From positions 1-64,000 of the forward strand of contig NZ_JACWFH010000008.1 in NCBI RefSeq assembly GCF_019749255.1: DNA of 64,000 bases. Direction: 5' to 3'. Source of the DNA: Mesobacillus maritimus (lineage in GTDB: Bacteria; Bacillota; Bacilli; Bacillales; Cytobacillaceae). Both the position numbers and the translations under genes were made by a program. Positions 17,002 to 26,937 of this stretch are shown one piece after another. Below the pieces are notes generated by a model, which was not told the DNA's origin, searched no databases, and was given only the letters and a program-made list of their open reading frames with translations. Position 1 is the first letter of the stretch. The number at the start of each line of letters is the position of its first letter.

Positions 17002-17971
17002 TTTTCACCCCGGAAGGGACGATTTTATCGATCGTCTCTTCTCCTTTTTAACCAATAGTCTGCCATTGGAGATTCTGCAACTCAAACAAATCCGAAGCAA
17101 TGTGTTTCTAGTAGAAACAAACAAGGATATTTTTATCTTAAAAGGGTATCAAAACCTATCTAAGCTCAGACTACAACAAGATTTGACAGCCTCACTTGTA
17201 AGAGCAGGATTTAATGAAACCTACCAGTTTTATCAGTTTACGGATTCCCCACTGTTATTCGAAAATCGGTATTATGGCTGTATCAGTTATGTTGCGCATA
17301 ATAAACACCGTTTTACGTATCAAACACAAAAAGAGCGTGAAGAAGGTCTTCAATTGCTCAAAAGCTTTCATTTAACGACCAAAAGGCTCGTCCCCACTTA
17401 TAAAAGAGTAATACCTAAACAGAATCTACTTAAAAAGTGGAGGGAACGTCTGGAGCGCTTTAAAATCAATCAAGCAATCGTAAACTATTACGTTCCAAAA
17501 CAAATTACATCAGAGCTTATAGAATGGGCAGAAGTGGCATTGGCGGGAATGGAAAAACATAAAATAGATTTTGAATCACGAACTCCGGTAATTCTCCATG
17601 GAGATGTTGCACACCATAATTTTATTCGTTCAACATCTAAAGCCCTCTATTTAATTGACTTTGATCTTGTTTCAATTGGACCTGCAAGTTATGACCTGCT
17701 ACAGTATTGTAACCGAATCCTCCCGTTTATGAATTGGTCACTTGAATCTTTGTCTAAAATGGATGGGATATCTGAACATTTTCACGACAAGGCATTTCTT
17801 TATGGATTAATGTATCCATCCGATATTTTTCGAGAATGGAATCGAATTATCAAATTAAACAGTTACTATAACCCAGCTAGGGTAGCACCATTGGTGGAAA
17901 TGGCGGTTTCTGAATTCAGCGAGAGAAAAACGTTTATTCAGAGTCTTAAAAATAAAATTATTTCTTATTAG
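16991..17971 (+). CDS. CotS/YsxE-like spore coat kinase-fold protein
   Basis: Phosphotransferase (APH-like) protein of about 326 aa in the spore-coat CotI/CotS/YsxE family. The catalytic-loop motif is [10 protein letters not shown] (HxDxxxxN) and the metal motif is LIDFDL. No signal peptide is visible. ATG 16991 overlaps the end of safA by 11 bp, with only a weak upstream purine stretch. The frame is open back through the safA repeats, so the exact start is uncertain (alternatives at 16970 and 16973). In B. subtilis ysxE follows spoVID, another LysM coat protein, so pairing with a LysM coat gene is preserved. Substrate unknown. Confidence 0.8.
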   Translation: MNINFHPGRDDFIDRLFSFLTNSLPLEILQLKQIRSNVFLVETNKDIFILKGYQNLSKLRLQQDLTASLVRAGFNETYQFYQFTDSPLLFENRYYGCISYVAHNKHRFTYQTQKEREEGLQLLKSFHLTTKRLVPTYKRVIPKQNLLKKWRERLERFKINQAIVNYYVPKQITSELIEWAEVALAGMEKHKIDFESRTPVILHGDVAHHNFIRSTSKALYLIDFDLVSIGPASYDLLQYCNRILPFMNWSLESLSKMDGISEHFHDKAFLYGLMYPSDIFREWNRIIKLNSYYNPARVAPLVEMAVSEFSERKTFIQSLKNKIISY

Positions 17972-18067
17972 AGGCAGTCGATAGGCTGCTTCTTTTAGTT
18001 TTGGTTATGATAGTTTTGATCCTCTTTTCGCTTTAGATTTTCGTATAATAAATATGAATATATGGGT

Positions 18068-18074
18068 CATACTA
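18068..18074 (+). promoter_or_regulatory. possible sigma-F/G -10 element before bofC
   Basis: CATACTA matches the forespore sigma -10 consensus and lies 33 bp before the bofC start. A GTATA possible -35 is 20 bp upstream, longer than usual. B. subtilis bofC is known to be forespore-expressed. Confidence 0.4.
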
Positions 18075-18106
18075 GTAATGAATTTAAAAGAGTGAGGTGA
18101 CCGGCA

Positions 18107-18649
18107 ATGGGATGGAAGTCTGTTGTCAAGACGCTTAGCGTAGTATTTGCTTTTATTGGCCTTGGTTTCTCACTGAGTAGTGGGATTGTGTTCGCAGCTC
18201 AGCCTAATCAGCTAGATGAAGAGAAGGCAGTCCCATTGGGCATAACGGTCATTTTGGAGAGAGTCTACCTTGACGGTGAGATTAGTGAAGAACAGGTAGA
18301 GGAAACGGTACGGTCGTTGGAGGATCTATGGTTACGGTATGATGGATGGCAATTTATCTCAATGAACGAAGATACAGTAGTTTTTAAACAAAATGTTGAC
18401 GATATATCTCCACTATTAAAAGCAAATGGCTATTTTGGTATAACAGAAGATGGGGTGCTAACCATTTTCAATGGGCGCCCGGATGAATCAAGAATCATTC
18501 AATCTTTCTTTCAAATTGATGTCGGGAAGTTGGAAAGTCGAAAGCGCCTGCAATTGATAAAAGGAATTCCTATTAAAACAAAAGATCAATATGAAAAAGT
18601 GATTGAAGCCTTTAAACCATATACAAGTGAAGAAATGCAAAAAAATTAA
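18107..18649 (+). CDS. bofC: BofC, forespore regulator of SpoIVB signalling
   Basis: Secreted from the forespore into the intermembrane space, where it restrains the SpoIVB protease and hence timing of sigma-K activation. A signal peptide covers residues 1-31 (hydrophobic core VFAFIGLGFSLSSGIVFA). The mature part has the two small BofC domains. The 180 aa compare with 170 in B. subtilis. GAGTGAGGTG precedes ATG 18107. It works in the same checkpoint as spoIVFA/FB at the window start. Confidence 0.9.
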   Translation: MGWKSVVKTLSVVFAFIGLGFSLSSGIVFAAQPNQLDEEKAVPLGITVILERVYLDGEISEEQVEETVRSLEDLWLRYDGWQFISMNEDTVVFKQNVDDISPLLKANGYFGITEDGVLTIFNGRPDESRIIQSFFQIDVGKLESRKRLQLIKGIPIKTKDQYEKVIEAFKPYTSEEMQKN

Positions 18650-18650
18650 C

Positions 18651-18680
18651 AGGACCGGGTCAATACCGGTCCTTATTTGT
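18651..18680 (+). terminator. hairpin after bofC
   Basis: Perfect 8-bp stem AGGACCGG / CCGGTCCT with a 7-nt loop, followed by TATTTGT, a weak U-tract. Confidence 0.6.
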
Positions 18681-18763
18681 GTGAGTGGAAGATTAAATTA
18701 CTTCGTTCCTAGTCAGATAGTGTGATAAAATGGGGTACAGCAAAATAGAGGAGCGAAAGATAA

Positions 18764-19366
18764 TTGTTTGAATATATAAAAGGAAAGCTTGACTATATTA
18801 GTCCAGAGTACATCGTAGTAGACAACGGTGGTGTAGGGTACCAAATCCATACGCCTAATCCTTTTGCTTTTACAAAGCAGATGGGGTTTGAAATACAAAT
18901 TTTCACCTTACATTATGTACGCGAAGATGTAATGGCTTTATACGGATTTCAGTCACGTGAGGAGAAAGCTCTTTTTATCAGGTTGTTAAATGTAACAGGA
19001 ATCGGACCCAAAGGAGCACTGGCCATTTTGGCTTCAGGCGAACCACAACAGGTTGTTCAGGCGATTGAAAATGAAGATGAAGTCTTTCTCGTCAAGTTCC
19101 CTGGTGTTGGGAAAAAGACAGCGAGGCAGATGATTCTCGATTTAAAAGGGAAGCTTCAAGATATCGTTCCTGATTTCTTTCCGAATCTGTTCAGTGAAGA
19201 AGCTGTGGTTGAGGATGTCTCATCTGAGTTTGATGAAGCTGTGCTAGCATTGAAAGCTCTTGGGTATTCAGAAAAAGAATTGAAGAAAATTACCCCTGAG
19301 CTGAAAAAAGAAAAACTAACAACCGACCAATATATTAAAAAGGCATTGCAGAAATTATTAAGATAG
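18764..19366 (+). CDS. ruvA: Holliday junction branch migration protein RuvA
   Basis: Tetramer that binds four-way junctions and loads RuvB. It has an N-terminal OB fold ([19 protein letters not shown]), two helix-hairpin-helix motifs ([14 protein letters not shown] and [13 protein letters not shown]) and a C-terminal domain III that contacts RuvB. The 200 aa are normal. The start is TTG, with GAGGAG 11 bp upstream. ruvB follows after 91 bp. Confidence 0.96.
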   Translation: MFEYIKGKLDYISPEYIVVDNGGVGYQIHTPNPFAFTKQMGFEIQIFTLHYVREDVMALYGFQSREEKALFIRLLNVTGIGPKGALAILASGEPQQVVQAIENEDEVFLVKFPGVGKKTARQMILDLKGKLQDIVPDFFPNLFSEEAVVEDVSSEFDEAVLALKALGYSEKELKKITPELKKEKLTTDQYIKKALQKLLR

Positions 19367-19457
19367 GTTGTTTTGATTAATAAAGTTAGAAAAGAGCTTT
19401 ATTTACGAATGATGTTCACTTGTTTCACGGAAACTAGATTTAAAGGGTGATGAAAAT

Positions 19458-20459
19458 ATGGACGAACGGATCATCTCCACAGAAGCAGGCGAGCAGGAGC
19501 TATCCTTTGAACAAAGCTTGCGCCCTCAAACCTTAACTCAGTACATTGGGCAAGATAAGGTTAAAGAGAATCTTGAGGTGTTCATAAAGGCAGCAAAGTT
19601 CAGGCAGGAAACGTTGGACCATGTGCTTTTATATGGACCTCCAGGACTCGGAAAAACAACGCTTGCAGCAATTATTGCGAATGAGATGGGCGTCAACTTG
19701 CGCACTACCTCTGGTCCAGCAATTGAACGGCCAGGTGATTTAGCAGCTATTTTGACCGCGCTTGAACCAGGGGATGTGTTATTCATTGATGAAATTCATC
19801 GACTTCCCCGAGCAATTGAGGAGGTTCTGTATCCAGCAATGGAGGATTTCTGCCTAGATATTGTGATTGGAAAAGGCCCCTCAGCACGTTCTGTCCGGCT
19901 TGATTTGCCGCCGTTTACGCTTGTTGGGGCTACAACGAGAGCAGGATCTTTATCTGCCCCATTAAGAGACCGATTTGGTGTGCTAAGCCGATTAGAGTAT
20001 TATAAAGAGGAAGATTTACGAGAAATTGTTATCCGCACAGCAGATGTGCTTGATACAGAAATTGATATGAGTGCAGCTGTTGAGATTGCTCGCCGCTCGC
20101 GGGGAACACCAAGAATTGCCAACCGCTTGCTGCGACGTGTCCGTGACTTTGCTCAGGTGCGCAGCGATGGTTCGGTTGATATCGAACTGGCTAATGAGGC
20201 ACTTGAGTTGATGCAGGTGGACCGTTTAGGACTCGACCATATTGACCATAAATTACTTAAAGGGATAATTGAGAAATTTCGTGGAGGGCCGGTCGGGTTG
20301 GAAACGATTGCCGCAACTATTGGGGAAGAATCTCATACGATTGAGGATGTTTATGAGCCGTATTTGTTGCAAATTGGGTTTCTACAACGAACACCTCGTG
20401 GTAGAGTTGTTACCCACGCGGTTTACCGACACTTTCAAATGGAGGTGCCATCTGAATGA
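19458..20459 (+). CDS. ruvB: Holliday junction helicase RuvB
   Basis: AAA+ motor for branch migration. Walker [10 protein letters not shown] is at residues 60-68, Walker B DEIH at 111-114, sensor GATTRAG, and the C-terminal winged-helix DNA-binding domain ends with LQRTPRGR. The 333 aa are normal. The stop overlaps the start of the next gene as ATGA. Confidence 0.98.
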   Translation: MDERIISTEAGEQELSFEQSLRPQTLTQYIGQDKVKENLEVFIKAAKFRQETLDHVLLYGPPGLGKTTLAAIIANEMGVNLRTTSGPAIERPGDLAAILTALEPGDVLFIDEIHRLPRAIEEVLYPAMEDFCLDIVIGKGPSARSVRLDLPPFTLVGATTRAGSLSAPLRDRFGVLSRLEYYKEEDLREIVIRTADVLDTEIDMSAAVEIARRSRGTPRIANRLLRRVRDFAQVRSDGSVDIELANEALELMQVDRLGLDHIDHKLLKGIIEKFRGGPVGLETIAATIGEESHTIEDVYEPYLLQIGFLQRTPRGRVVTHAVYRHFQMEVPSE

Positions 20460-20662
20460 CGGGAATGGGGAAGCTTCTAATGATTCTTGGGGCGGTGATA
20501 TTCATCGCTGGTTTTCTTGTGCACTTTTTTAATCTCGGAAAGCTACCAGGTGATATCGTCATTAAAAAGGGTGGGACAACGTTTTATTTTCCAATCGTAA
20601 CCTCAATTGTCGTCAGCATCCTCCTGTCGTTAATTTTTTATTTTGTCGGGCGTTTTCGATAA
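20456..20662 (+). CDS. DUF2905 small membrane protein
   Basis: 68-aa protein with two hydrophobic helices flanking the family signature [20 protein letters not shown]. Function unknown. It overlaps ruvB by 4 bp (ATGA), so translation is probably coupled. It is commonly found next to ruvB or queA in Firmicutes. Confidence 0.88.
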   Translation: MTGMGKLLMILGAVIFIAGFLVHFFNLGKLPGDIVIKKGGTTFYFPIVTSIVVSILLSLIFYFVGRFR

Positions 20663-20701
20663 TACTTAGGCTGTTAACGAATATTGTTGAATATTTACAC
20701 T

Positions 20702-20879
20702 GTTGATTGGAGCGGAAGGCACGAAGACTCCTGCGGAAGTACGGGGCAGGGGAGACCCCACAGGCGCTAAAAGCGCCGAGGAGATAGAAAAGCGGATGCG
20801 CCTTGTTCAGCCCCGACAAGCGCTGGCCAGGCTCCCCATGCACGCCCGCGAACCGCTCGTGCCTGGAGCGGAAATCAAC
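20702..20879. repeat. full-length Bacillaceae dispersed intergenic repeat
   Basis: A 178-bp element bounded by GTTGATT and AATCAAC, the same ends as the short copy at 5207-5281. It is G+C-rich compared with the surroundings and full of internal pairings (GGCGCTAAAAGCGCC, GGAGCGGAAGGCACGA against TCGTGCCTGGAGCGG). I recognise it as a dispersed non-coding element type of Bacillaceae genomes. It sits between the DUF2905 gene and queA and holds no credible gene. Confidence 0.85.
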
Positions 20880-20930
20880 GTCTCGTTTAACACTGCAAAT
20901 ACATAAAAAGAATATAGGTGAAATTACAAC

Positions 20931-21959
20931 ATGAAAGTAGATTTATTTGATTTTCATTTGCCAGAGGAATTGATTGCTCAAGTTCCACTAGCGAACCGGT
21001 CAGAAAGCAGATTGATGGTTTTAGATAAGAAGACTGGAGATTTGCAACATAGTATTTTTAAGAATATCGTTGATTACCTTCGTCCAGGGGATTGTCTTGT
21101 GCTTAACGATACTCGTGTACTACCAGCGAGATTGTTTGGGATTAAGGAAGACACTGGAGCAAAGATTGAGGTTCTGCTTCTGAAACAGGTAGAAGGAGAC
21201 AAGTGGGAGACACTTGTAAAACCAGGGAAACGGGTCAAGAAAGGGACGAAAATACTCTTTGGAGACGGTCTTTTGACCGCTGTTTGTACCGGTGAATCGG
21301 ATCATGGTGGCCGGGAGCTAGAGTTTACATATGAAGGTATTTTTTACGAAGTTCTCGATGAACTAGGGGAAATGCCGTTGCCTCCTTATATCAAAGAACA
21401 ACTAGATGACCAGGACCGGTATCAAACCGTCTATGCCAAGGAGCGCGGCTCGGCGGCTGCACCAACGGCAGGACTTCATTTTACGGAGGCTTTGCTAGAG
21501 GAAATCAGAGCAAAGGGCGTTCATATCACGTTCATTACCTTACATGTTGGACTGGGGACGTTCAGACCAGTAAGTGCTGAAACGATTGAGGATCACGAAA
21601 TGCATTCGGAATTTTACATCATGTCTGAAGGGACGGCACGCCTTCTTAATGAAGTGCGGAATCAAGGAGGACGGATTATTTCGGTTGGCACGACATCTAC
21701 CAGGACGTTAGAGACCATTGCCTCGGCAAATCAGGGTGAGTTTATTGCTTCTAGTGGTTGGACGGATATTTTTATTTTCCCTGGCTATGAGTTTAAAGGG
21801 ATCAACGGGATGATCACGAATTTTCATCTTCCGAAATCTACTTTAATTATGTTGGTAAGCGCCCTAGCTGGCCGTGAACCTGTCCTAAATGCTTACAATA
21901 CTGCCGTAAAGGAAAAATATCGTTTCTTCAGCTTTGGCGATGCGATGCTCATCCTCTAA
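20931..21959 (+). CDS. queA: S-adenosylmethionine:tRNA ribosyltransferase-isomerase QueA
   Basis: Adds the ribosyl part of SAM to preQ1 at tRNA position 34, giving epoxyqueuosine. Diagnostic motifs are [14 protein letters not shown] at the start, [14 protein letters not shown] and [10 protein letters not shown]. The 342 aa are normal. It is followed by tgt, the preceding step of queuosine synthesis. Confidence 0.97.
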   Translation: MKVDLFDFHLPEELIAQVPLANRSESRLMVLDKKTGDLQHSIFKNIVDYLRPGDCLVLNDTRVLPARLFGIKEDTGAKIEVLLLKQVEGDKWETLVKPGKRVKKGTKILFGDGLLTAVCTGESDHGGRELEFTYEGIFYEVLDELGEMPLPPYIKEQLDDQDRYQTVYAKERGSAAAPTAGLHFTEALLEEIRAKGVHITFITLHVGLGTFRPVSAETIEDHEMHSEFYIMSEGTARLLNEVRNQGGRIISVGTTSTRTLETIASANQGEFIASSGWTDIFIFPGYEFKGINGMITNFHLPKSTLIMLVSALAGREPVLNAYNTAVKEKYRFFSFGDAMLIL

Positions 21960-22002
21960 ACGTAATAGTCATACTACGAAAATTTATTTTATAAACAACT
22001 AG

Positions 22003-23169
<1,167 letters not shown>

Positions 23170-23207
23170 TAAGCAGCTGGCTTGAGAATGCGAAAGGAGG
23201 AGAAAGA

Positions 23208-23471
23208 ATGGAAGGTTTATTAGGTACAGTATTCCCACTGATTTTAATGTTCGTGCTATTCTACTTCTTGTTGATTCGTCCTCAACAGAAGAAGCAAAAA
23301 GCAGTACAACAGATGCAAAGTGACCTTAAAAAAGGGGACCGCATCGTAACGATCGGTGGGCTTCATGGGTTTGTCGATGCACTAGACGAAGGAACTGTCG
23401 TCATCAAGTGTGGAGATGGAAGCCGTTTAACTTATGACCGTAACGCAATCCGCGACGTCGTTAGTGAATAG
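23208..23471 (+). CDS. yajC: YajC, Sec translocase auxiliary subunit
   Basis: 87-aa membrane protein with one N-terminal helix (GTVFPLILMFVLFYFLLIRP), then QQKKQKA and a cytoplasmic beta domain (GDRIVTIGGLHG). It associates with SecDF, which is encoded 3.5 kb away. AAAGGAGGAG precedes the start. It follows queA-tgt as in most bacteria; B. subtilis name yrbF. Confidence 0.95.
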   Translation: MEGLLGTVFPLILMFVLFYFLLIRPQQKKQKAVQQMQSDLKKGDRIVTIGGLHGFVDALDEGTVVIKCGDGSRLTYDRNAIRDVVSE

Positions 23472-23474
23472 AGC

Positions 23475-23510
23475 AAAAAAGCAGGTGCAAAGCACCTGCT
23501 TTTTTATTTG
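23475..23510 (+). terminator. terminator of queA-tgt-yajC
   Basis: AAAAAAGCAGGTGC-AAA-GCACCTGCTTTTTT, a 14-bp stem with a 3-nt loop; the A and T tracts could serve both directions. Confidence 0.92.
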
Positions 23511-23528
23511 GCTCTTTTGCTAGATCTT

Positions 23529-23915
23529 TTAATTTCGTGATTTCGTAGAGCTCATATTTACACCAAGAATAGCTCCCATCATCGCTGTTAGGATATAACA
23601 GGTATGATAGATGATTTGTTCTGAGGAAAATAGGCTATCATGTCCAAGATATTGAAATAGGAAAATGATGATTGAATAGATAAGCCCAGTTGCGCCACCA
23701 ATCAGCCATCCTTTTTGTTTGCCATTCTTTCCGGTAATAAATCCACCGATAAATAACGAGAGGAATGAAACGGTTGTTACGACATACTTCAGGGATGATT
23801 CTTGTACTGAAGTATAGGCTAACAAAAGTGAAAAGACTAAACTACTTAGAATAGCGAAAACGAATATTGCAATAACCCCGTAGAGCACAGCAATTCCCAA
23901 ACTCCTTGATTCCAT
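23529..23915 (-). CDS. yrzE: YrzE, TIGR04086-family membrane protein
   Basis: 128-aa protein with four predicted transmembrane helices and a GxxxGKNGKQKGWLIGG turn between helices 2 and 3. Function unknown. AAGGGGAG precedes the start on the minus strand. It sits between yajC and yrbG, its usual Bacillus context. Confidence 0.82.
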   Translation of the reverse strand: MESRSLGIAVLYGVIAIFVFAILSSLVFSLLLAYTSVQESSLKYVVTTVSFLSLFIGGFITGKNGKQKGWLIGGATGLIYSIIIFLFQYLGHDSLFSSEQIIYHTCYILTAMMGAILGVNMSSTKSRN

Positions 23916-24111
23916 CTTTCTTCTCCCCTTCCTACACTGGTTTTACCCAATGCCGCCTAGATTACCTTAGTACAAGCATATTCTTAAGAAGCAAAAATAG
24001 AATTAAAATTTACCGGATTTTTCAAGAATCATTTTTTAGGATCGAGGGAATAATTTAGTACCTGTTGCCGAATGCTATTTCCTAATGCATGTGTTTCGGA
24101 GGGGATTATGA

Positions 24112-24759
24112 ATGGAAGAGTACGCATCCATTATTTTCAGGACCTTAGCTCTATATGCGGTCATTTTAACGATCTTCCGAGTAATGGGGAAAAGGGAAAT
24201 AGGGGAGTTAAGTTTATTAGATTTGGTTGTTTTCATGATGATTGCAGAGATGGCGGCTATCGCGATTGAAAAAAATGATGACCCACTCATTAAATCCTTA
24301 GTACCAATGCTGTTACTTGTAGGCGTGCAGTATTTCCTAGCCTTTATATCCTTAAAGAGTAAACGCTTTCGATTATTGGTTGATGGAAAACCTAGTATCA
24401 TCATCAATAAAGGAAAGATTGATGAAAATGAGATGCGAAAACAGCGCTATAATTTTGATGACTTGCTTCTTCAATTAAGGGAAGGTGGAGTCTCCGACAT
24501 TGAGGATGTTGATTATGCCATTTTGGAGACATCAGGGAAACTATCTATTTTTAAAAGAGGGGAAAAAGCAAATTTAGCGTTGACCCTCATTATTGATGGA
24601 GCTGTTCAAAATGAGAATTTAAATGTAATCGGGAAAAGTAAATCATGGCTTTATGATCAGTTAACCAAGAAAGGTTATCCAGATATCGATCAAATATCCT
24701 TTTGCAACTATAATCAAAACAAAAATAAATTTTACGTTGATATAAAGGATGAAAAATAA
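24112..24759 (+). CDS. yrbG: YrbG, DUF421 membrane protein
   Basis: 215-aa DUF421/YetF-type protein. Three N-terminal helices (residues 5-80) carry the FRVMGKREIGELSLLDLVVF signature. A cytoplasmic domain follows (FRLLVDGKPSIIINKGKI ... RYNFDDLLLQLRE). In bacilli related proteins are spore membrane components; the exact role here is unknown. GGAGGGG lies 8 bp before ATG 24112. Confidence 0.88.
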   Translation: MEEYASIIFRTLALYAVILTIFRVMGKREIGELSLLDLVVFMMIAEMAAIAIEKNDDPLIKSLVPMLLLVGVQYFLAFISLKSKRFRLLVDGKPSIIINKGKIDENEMRKQRYNFDDLLLQLREGGVSDIEDVDYAILETSGKLSIFKRGEKANLALTLIIDGAVQNENLNVIGKSKSWLYDQLTKKGYPDIDQISFCNYNQNKNKFYVDIKDEK

Positions 24760-24800
24760 CGCGCCAGGACCAATAAAATCCTGGTGCGTTGTTATTTTTT
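24755..24800. terminator. bidirectional terminator between yrbG and spoVB
   Basis: AACGCGCCAGGA / TCCTGGTGCGTT stem (one G-T pair) with a 9-nt loop; TTATTTTTT follows on the plus strand and TTATTTTTC on the minus strand. Confidence 0.88.
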
Positions 24801-26366
24801 CTTTGCGGTAAACGCTAAGTTTGATAGAGGTCTCCCAATAACAGGTATTCTAATAAGTTCTTCTTTTTTGATTAATCCTGTTAAAAGAACAGCAAAGCTA
24901 TAGATAACACTAATAATGGTTGCTGAAATTAATACCCTTAACGATAAAGCTATATTCGACCCAAGGCTGTCCCAAATTAGGAAACCAAGATAGATGGATA
25001 AGGCAATAACAGCAAAGGTTTTCATATACTCACGAATATGGAAGGTGAACGATACTGCTTTAAGGACAGTGGCAAAATGAAGTGAAGTGGTTAACACAAA
25101 TCCCATTGTTAACCCTAGTGCCGCTCCTTTAATACCGAAGGCTGGTTGACTGGCAAGCATAAAAATCACCGCAATTTTAGCGATATTTCCAATCAGGCTG
25201 TTGATCATTGCAGCTCTAGCCAAATCTAAAGCCTGGAGGGTGGCTTGGAGCGGTGCTTGGAAATAGTAAAATAAAAAGAATGGTGCCATTAATAGAATAA
25301 ACTCCGTGCCAGTATCGGTTCCATACATCACCCGCATGAGTGGCTCAGCCAAAACATAAAGGATGATAATCGACAATCCACCTGTTAGAAAAGAAAAACG
25401 CAGGGATTGCTGAAGACGGTGTTCAATCATTTTAAAATCCTTTTTTGAGTGTGCTTCGCTGATGGCTGGAACTAGAGAAGTTGAAAGAGAATTCATGACA
25501 AATGACGGTAACATTAACAGTGGAAGGGCAAAACCAGTTAATGCTCCATATTGCTTTGTTGCTACTGTGGCTGCGACACCGGCAATGGCTAAACTGTGGG
25601 CGACGACGATTGGTTCAAAAAACCAGGAAATCGATCCAATCATTCGACTACCGGTTGTCGGTAGGGCAATGTTCATTAATTCTTTAAGGGTTTTATTTCC
25701 AGATTGAACGAATTGAAAAAAGTTTCTTCGGAGTCGAAATTTCTTTTTGATTTTAAAAGTGGTGATTAAATAAAGTAGTGAAGCTAATTCGCCTATAACA
25801 GCTGATGCCATTGCTGCTGCGGCTGCGTATTCAATCCCATAAGGAAGAAATGTCTTTGTGAGTCCAGCAATTAAGGCAATGCGGACAACCTGCTCAATGA
25901 CTTGGGAGATGGCCCCCGGCTTCATGTTTTGTCTCCCTTGAAAATATCCCCTTAAAACCGATGACACGGCCACGATTGGAATAATTGGGGTAATCGCGAG
26001 CAAAGGGAGAAGGGTTCGTTCATCGGTAAATAGGATTTGCGAGAGCTGAGGTGCCAAGAAAAATAACGCTGGCGTAAAGATTAAGGAAAGAGAAATGGTT
26101 GTTGCCAATGAGACAACGAGAATTTTTTTGATTTTCGCAAAATCACCCTGTGCTTCCGCCTCTGCGACATGCTTTGAGATGGCGACAGGTAGTCCAAGTT
26201 GAGTGATGGTGACGACAAGGATAAAAGTAGGGAAGGCCATCATATAAAGGCCGACACCTTCCTCGCCTATGAACCGGGCTAGTACAATTCGATTAATAAA
26301 CCCAAGGATTCTTGTGACAAATCCCGCAACTAGTAAGATCATTGTTCCTTTTAAAAACTTTGACAT
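24792..26366 (-). CDS. spoVB: SpoVB, stage V sporulation flippase
   Basis: MOP/MATE-superfamily polytopic protein of 524 aa with about 14 helices, thought to flip lipid-linked precursors for spore cortex peptidoglycan. The N-terminus MSKFLKGTMILLVAGFVTR and the GxxRGYFQGRQNMKPGAISQ segment are typical. The start is preceded by GGGAGCAGG on the minus strand. Orientation opposite to its neighbours is the same as in B. subtilis. Confidence 0.94.
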   Translation of the reverse strand: MSKFLKGTMILLVAGFVTRILGFINRIVLARFIGEEGVGLYMMAFPTFILVVTITQLGLPVAISKHVAEAEAQGDFAKIKKILVVSLATTISLSLIFTPALFFLAPQLSQILFTDERTLLPLLAITPIIPIVAVSSVLRGYFQGRQNMKPGAISQVIEQVVRIALIAGLTKTFLPYGIEYAAAAAMASAVIGELASLLYLITTFKIKKKFRLRRNFFQFVQSGNKTLKELMNIALPTTGSRMIGSISWFFEPIVVAHSLAIAGVAATVATKQYGALTGFALPLLMLPSFVMNSLSTSLVPAISEAHSKKDFKMIEHRLQQSLRFSFLTGGLSIIILYVLAEPLMRVMYGTDTGTEFILLMAPFFLFYYFQAPLQATLQALDLARAAMINSLIGNIAKIAVIFMLASQPAFGIKGAALGLTMGFVLTTSLHFATVLKAVSFTFHIREYMKTFAVIALSIYLGFLIWDSLGSNIALSLRVLISATIISVIYSFAVLLTGLIKKEELIRIPVIGRPLSNLAFTAKKK

Positions 26367-26489
26367 CCTGCTCCCGCCTTCTCAAAAATGCTAATTTCAG
26401 ATACAATATCTATATGCACATGAGTGGACAAAGCATGACAGGTATTAAGATTTTAAAAAATTCATAGAGCAGCCAGGGAGGCGGAGTGC

Positions 26490-26786
26490 ATGGAGCACGA
26501 GCATATGTACGAGCAATTTAGGAAGAATGTTCGCCCCGCAATAAAAAGTAAACTAGAGGAACTAAAGATGCTAGGGTATGGAGCGGTTACTGAAAAAGAA
26601 ATGTGGGAATATTTGCTCAATAAAAGGTGGAAAAAGCCGAAAGAAAATACCCGTTTGTATGAAATAGTTGCAGATATATTAGCGGTTAAACCCGGGGAAT
26701 ATATGAATTTTGCTACAGTTGAAGCCTTCAAGCAAACTAGCCTCACTCTTTCAGATGAAGAGGAACGGAGGGAACTATTAAAATAA
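26490..26786 (+). CDS. comN: ComN, post-transcriptional regulator
   Basis: 98-aa protein matching B. subtilis ComN (formerly YrzD), which acts on comE mRNA and localises to septa and poles with DivIVA. Key stretches are FRKNVRPAIKSKLEELKMLG and EKEMWEYLLNKRWKKPKE; no transmembrane helix. AGGGAGGCGGAG precedes ATG 26490. It lies between spoVB and secDF as in B. subtilis. Confidence 0.9.
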   Translation: MEHEHMYEQFRKNVRPAIKSKLEELKMLGYGAVTEKEMWEYLLNKRWKKPKENTRLYEIVADILAVKPGEYMNFATVEAFKQTSLTLSDEEERRELLK

Positions 26787-26822
26787 ATGTTCATTTTAAC
26801 TTAAATTTATATCTTTGTTAAA

Positions 26823-26851
26823 TTGACAGTAATAGTCTGCAAGTTCATAAT
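26823..26851 (+). promoter_or_regulatory. sigma-A promoter of secDF
   Basis: TTGACA at 26823-26828, a 17-bp spacer, CATAAT at 26846-26851; about 85 bp before the secDF start. Confidence 0.7.
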
Positions 26852-26937
26852 TAAATTGTAATTTTTTTGCAAGTTTTCATTGAGAAATGCATGAAGACTT
26901 TATTTTTTTGGATATTGGTTAGGAGGACTTATACATA

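Noticed and set aside
16370-17008. Minus-strand frames opposite the safA repeats
   Set aside because: Same repeat artefact; no promoter, ribosome site or recognisable domain.
20703-20906. Small protein within the dispersed repeat before queA
   Set aside because: No ribosome site; the frame is carried by the G+C-rich element, and its deleted copy at 5.2 kb has no equivalent frame.
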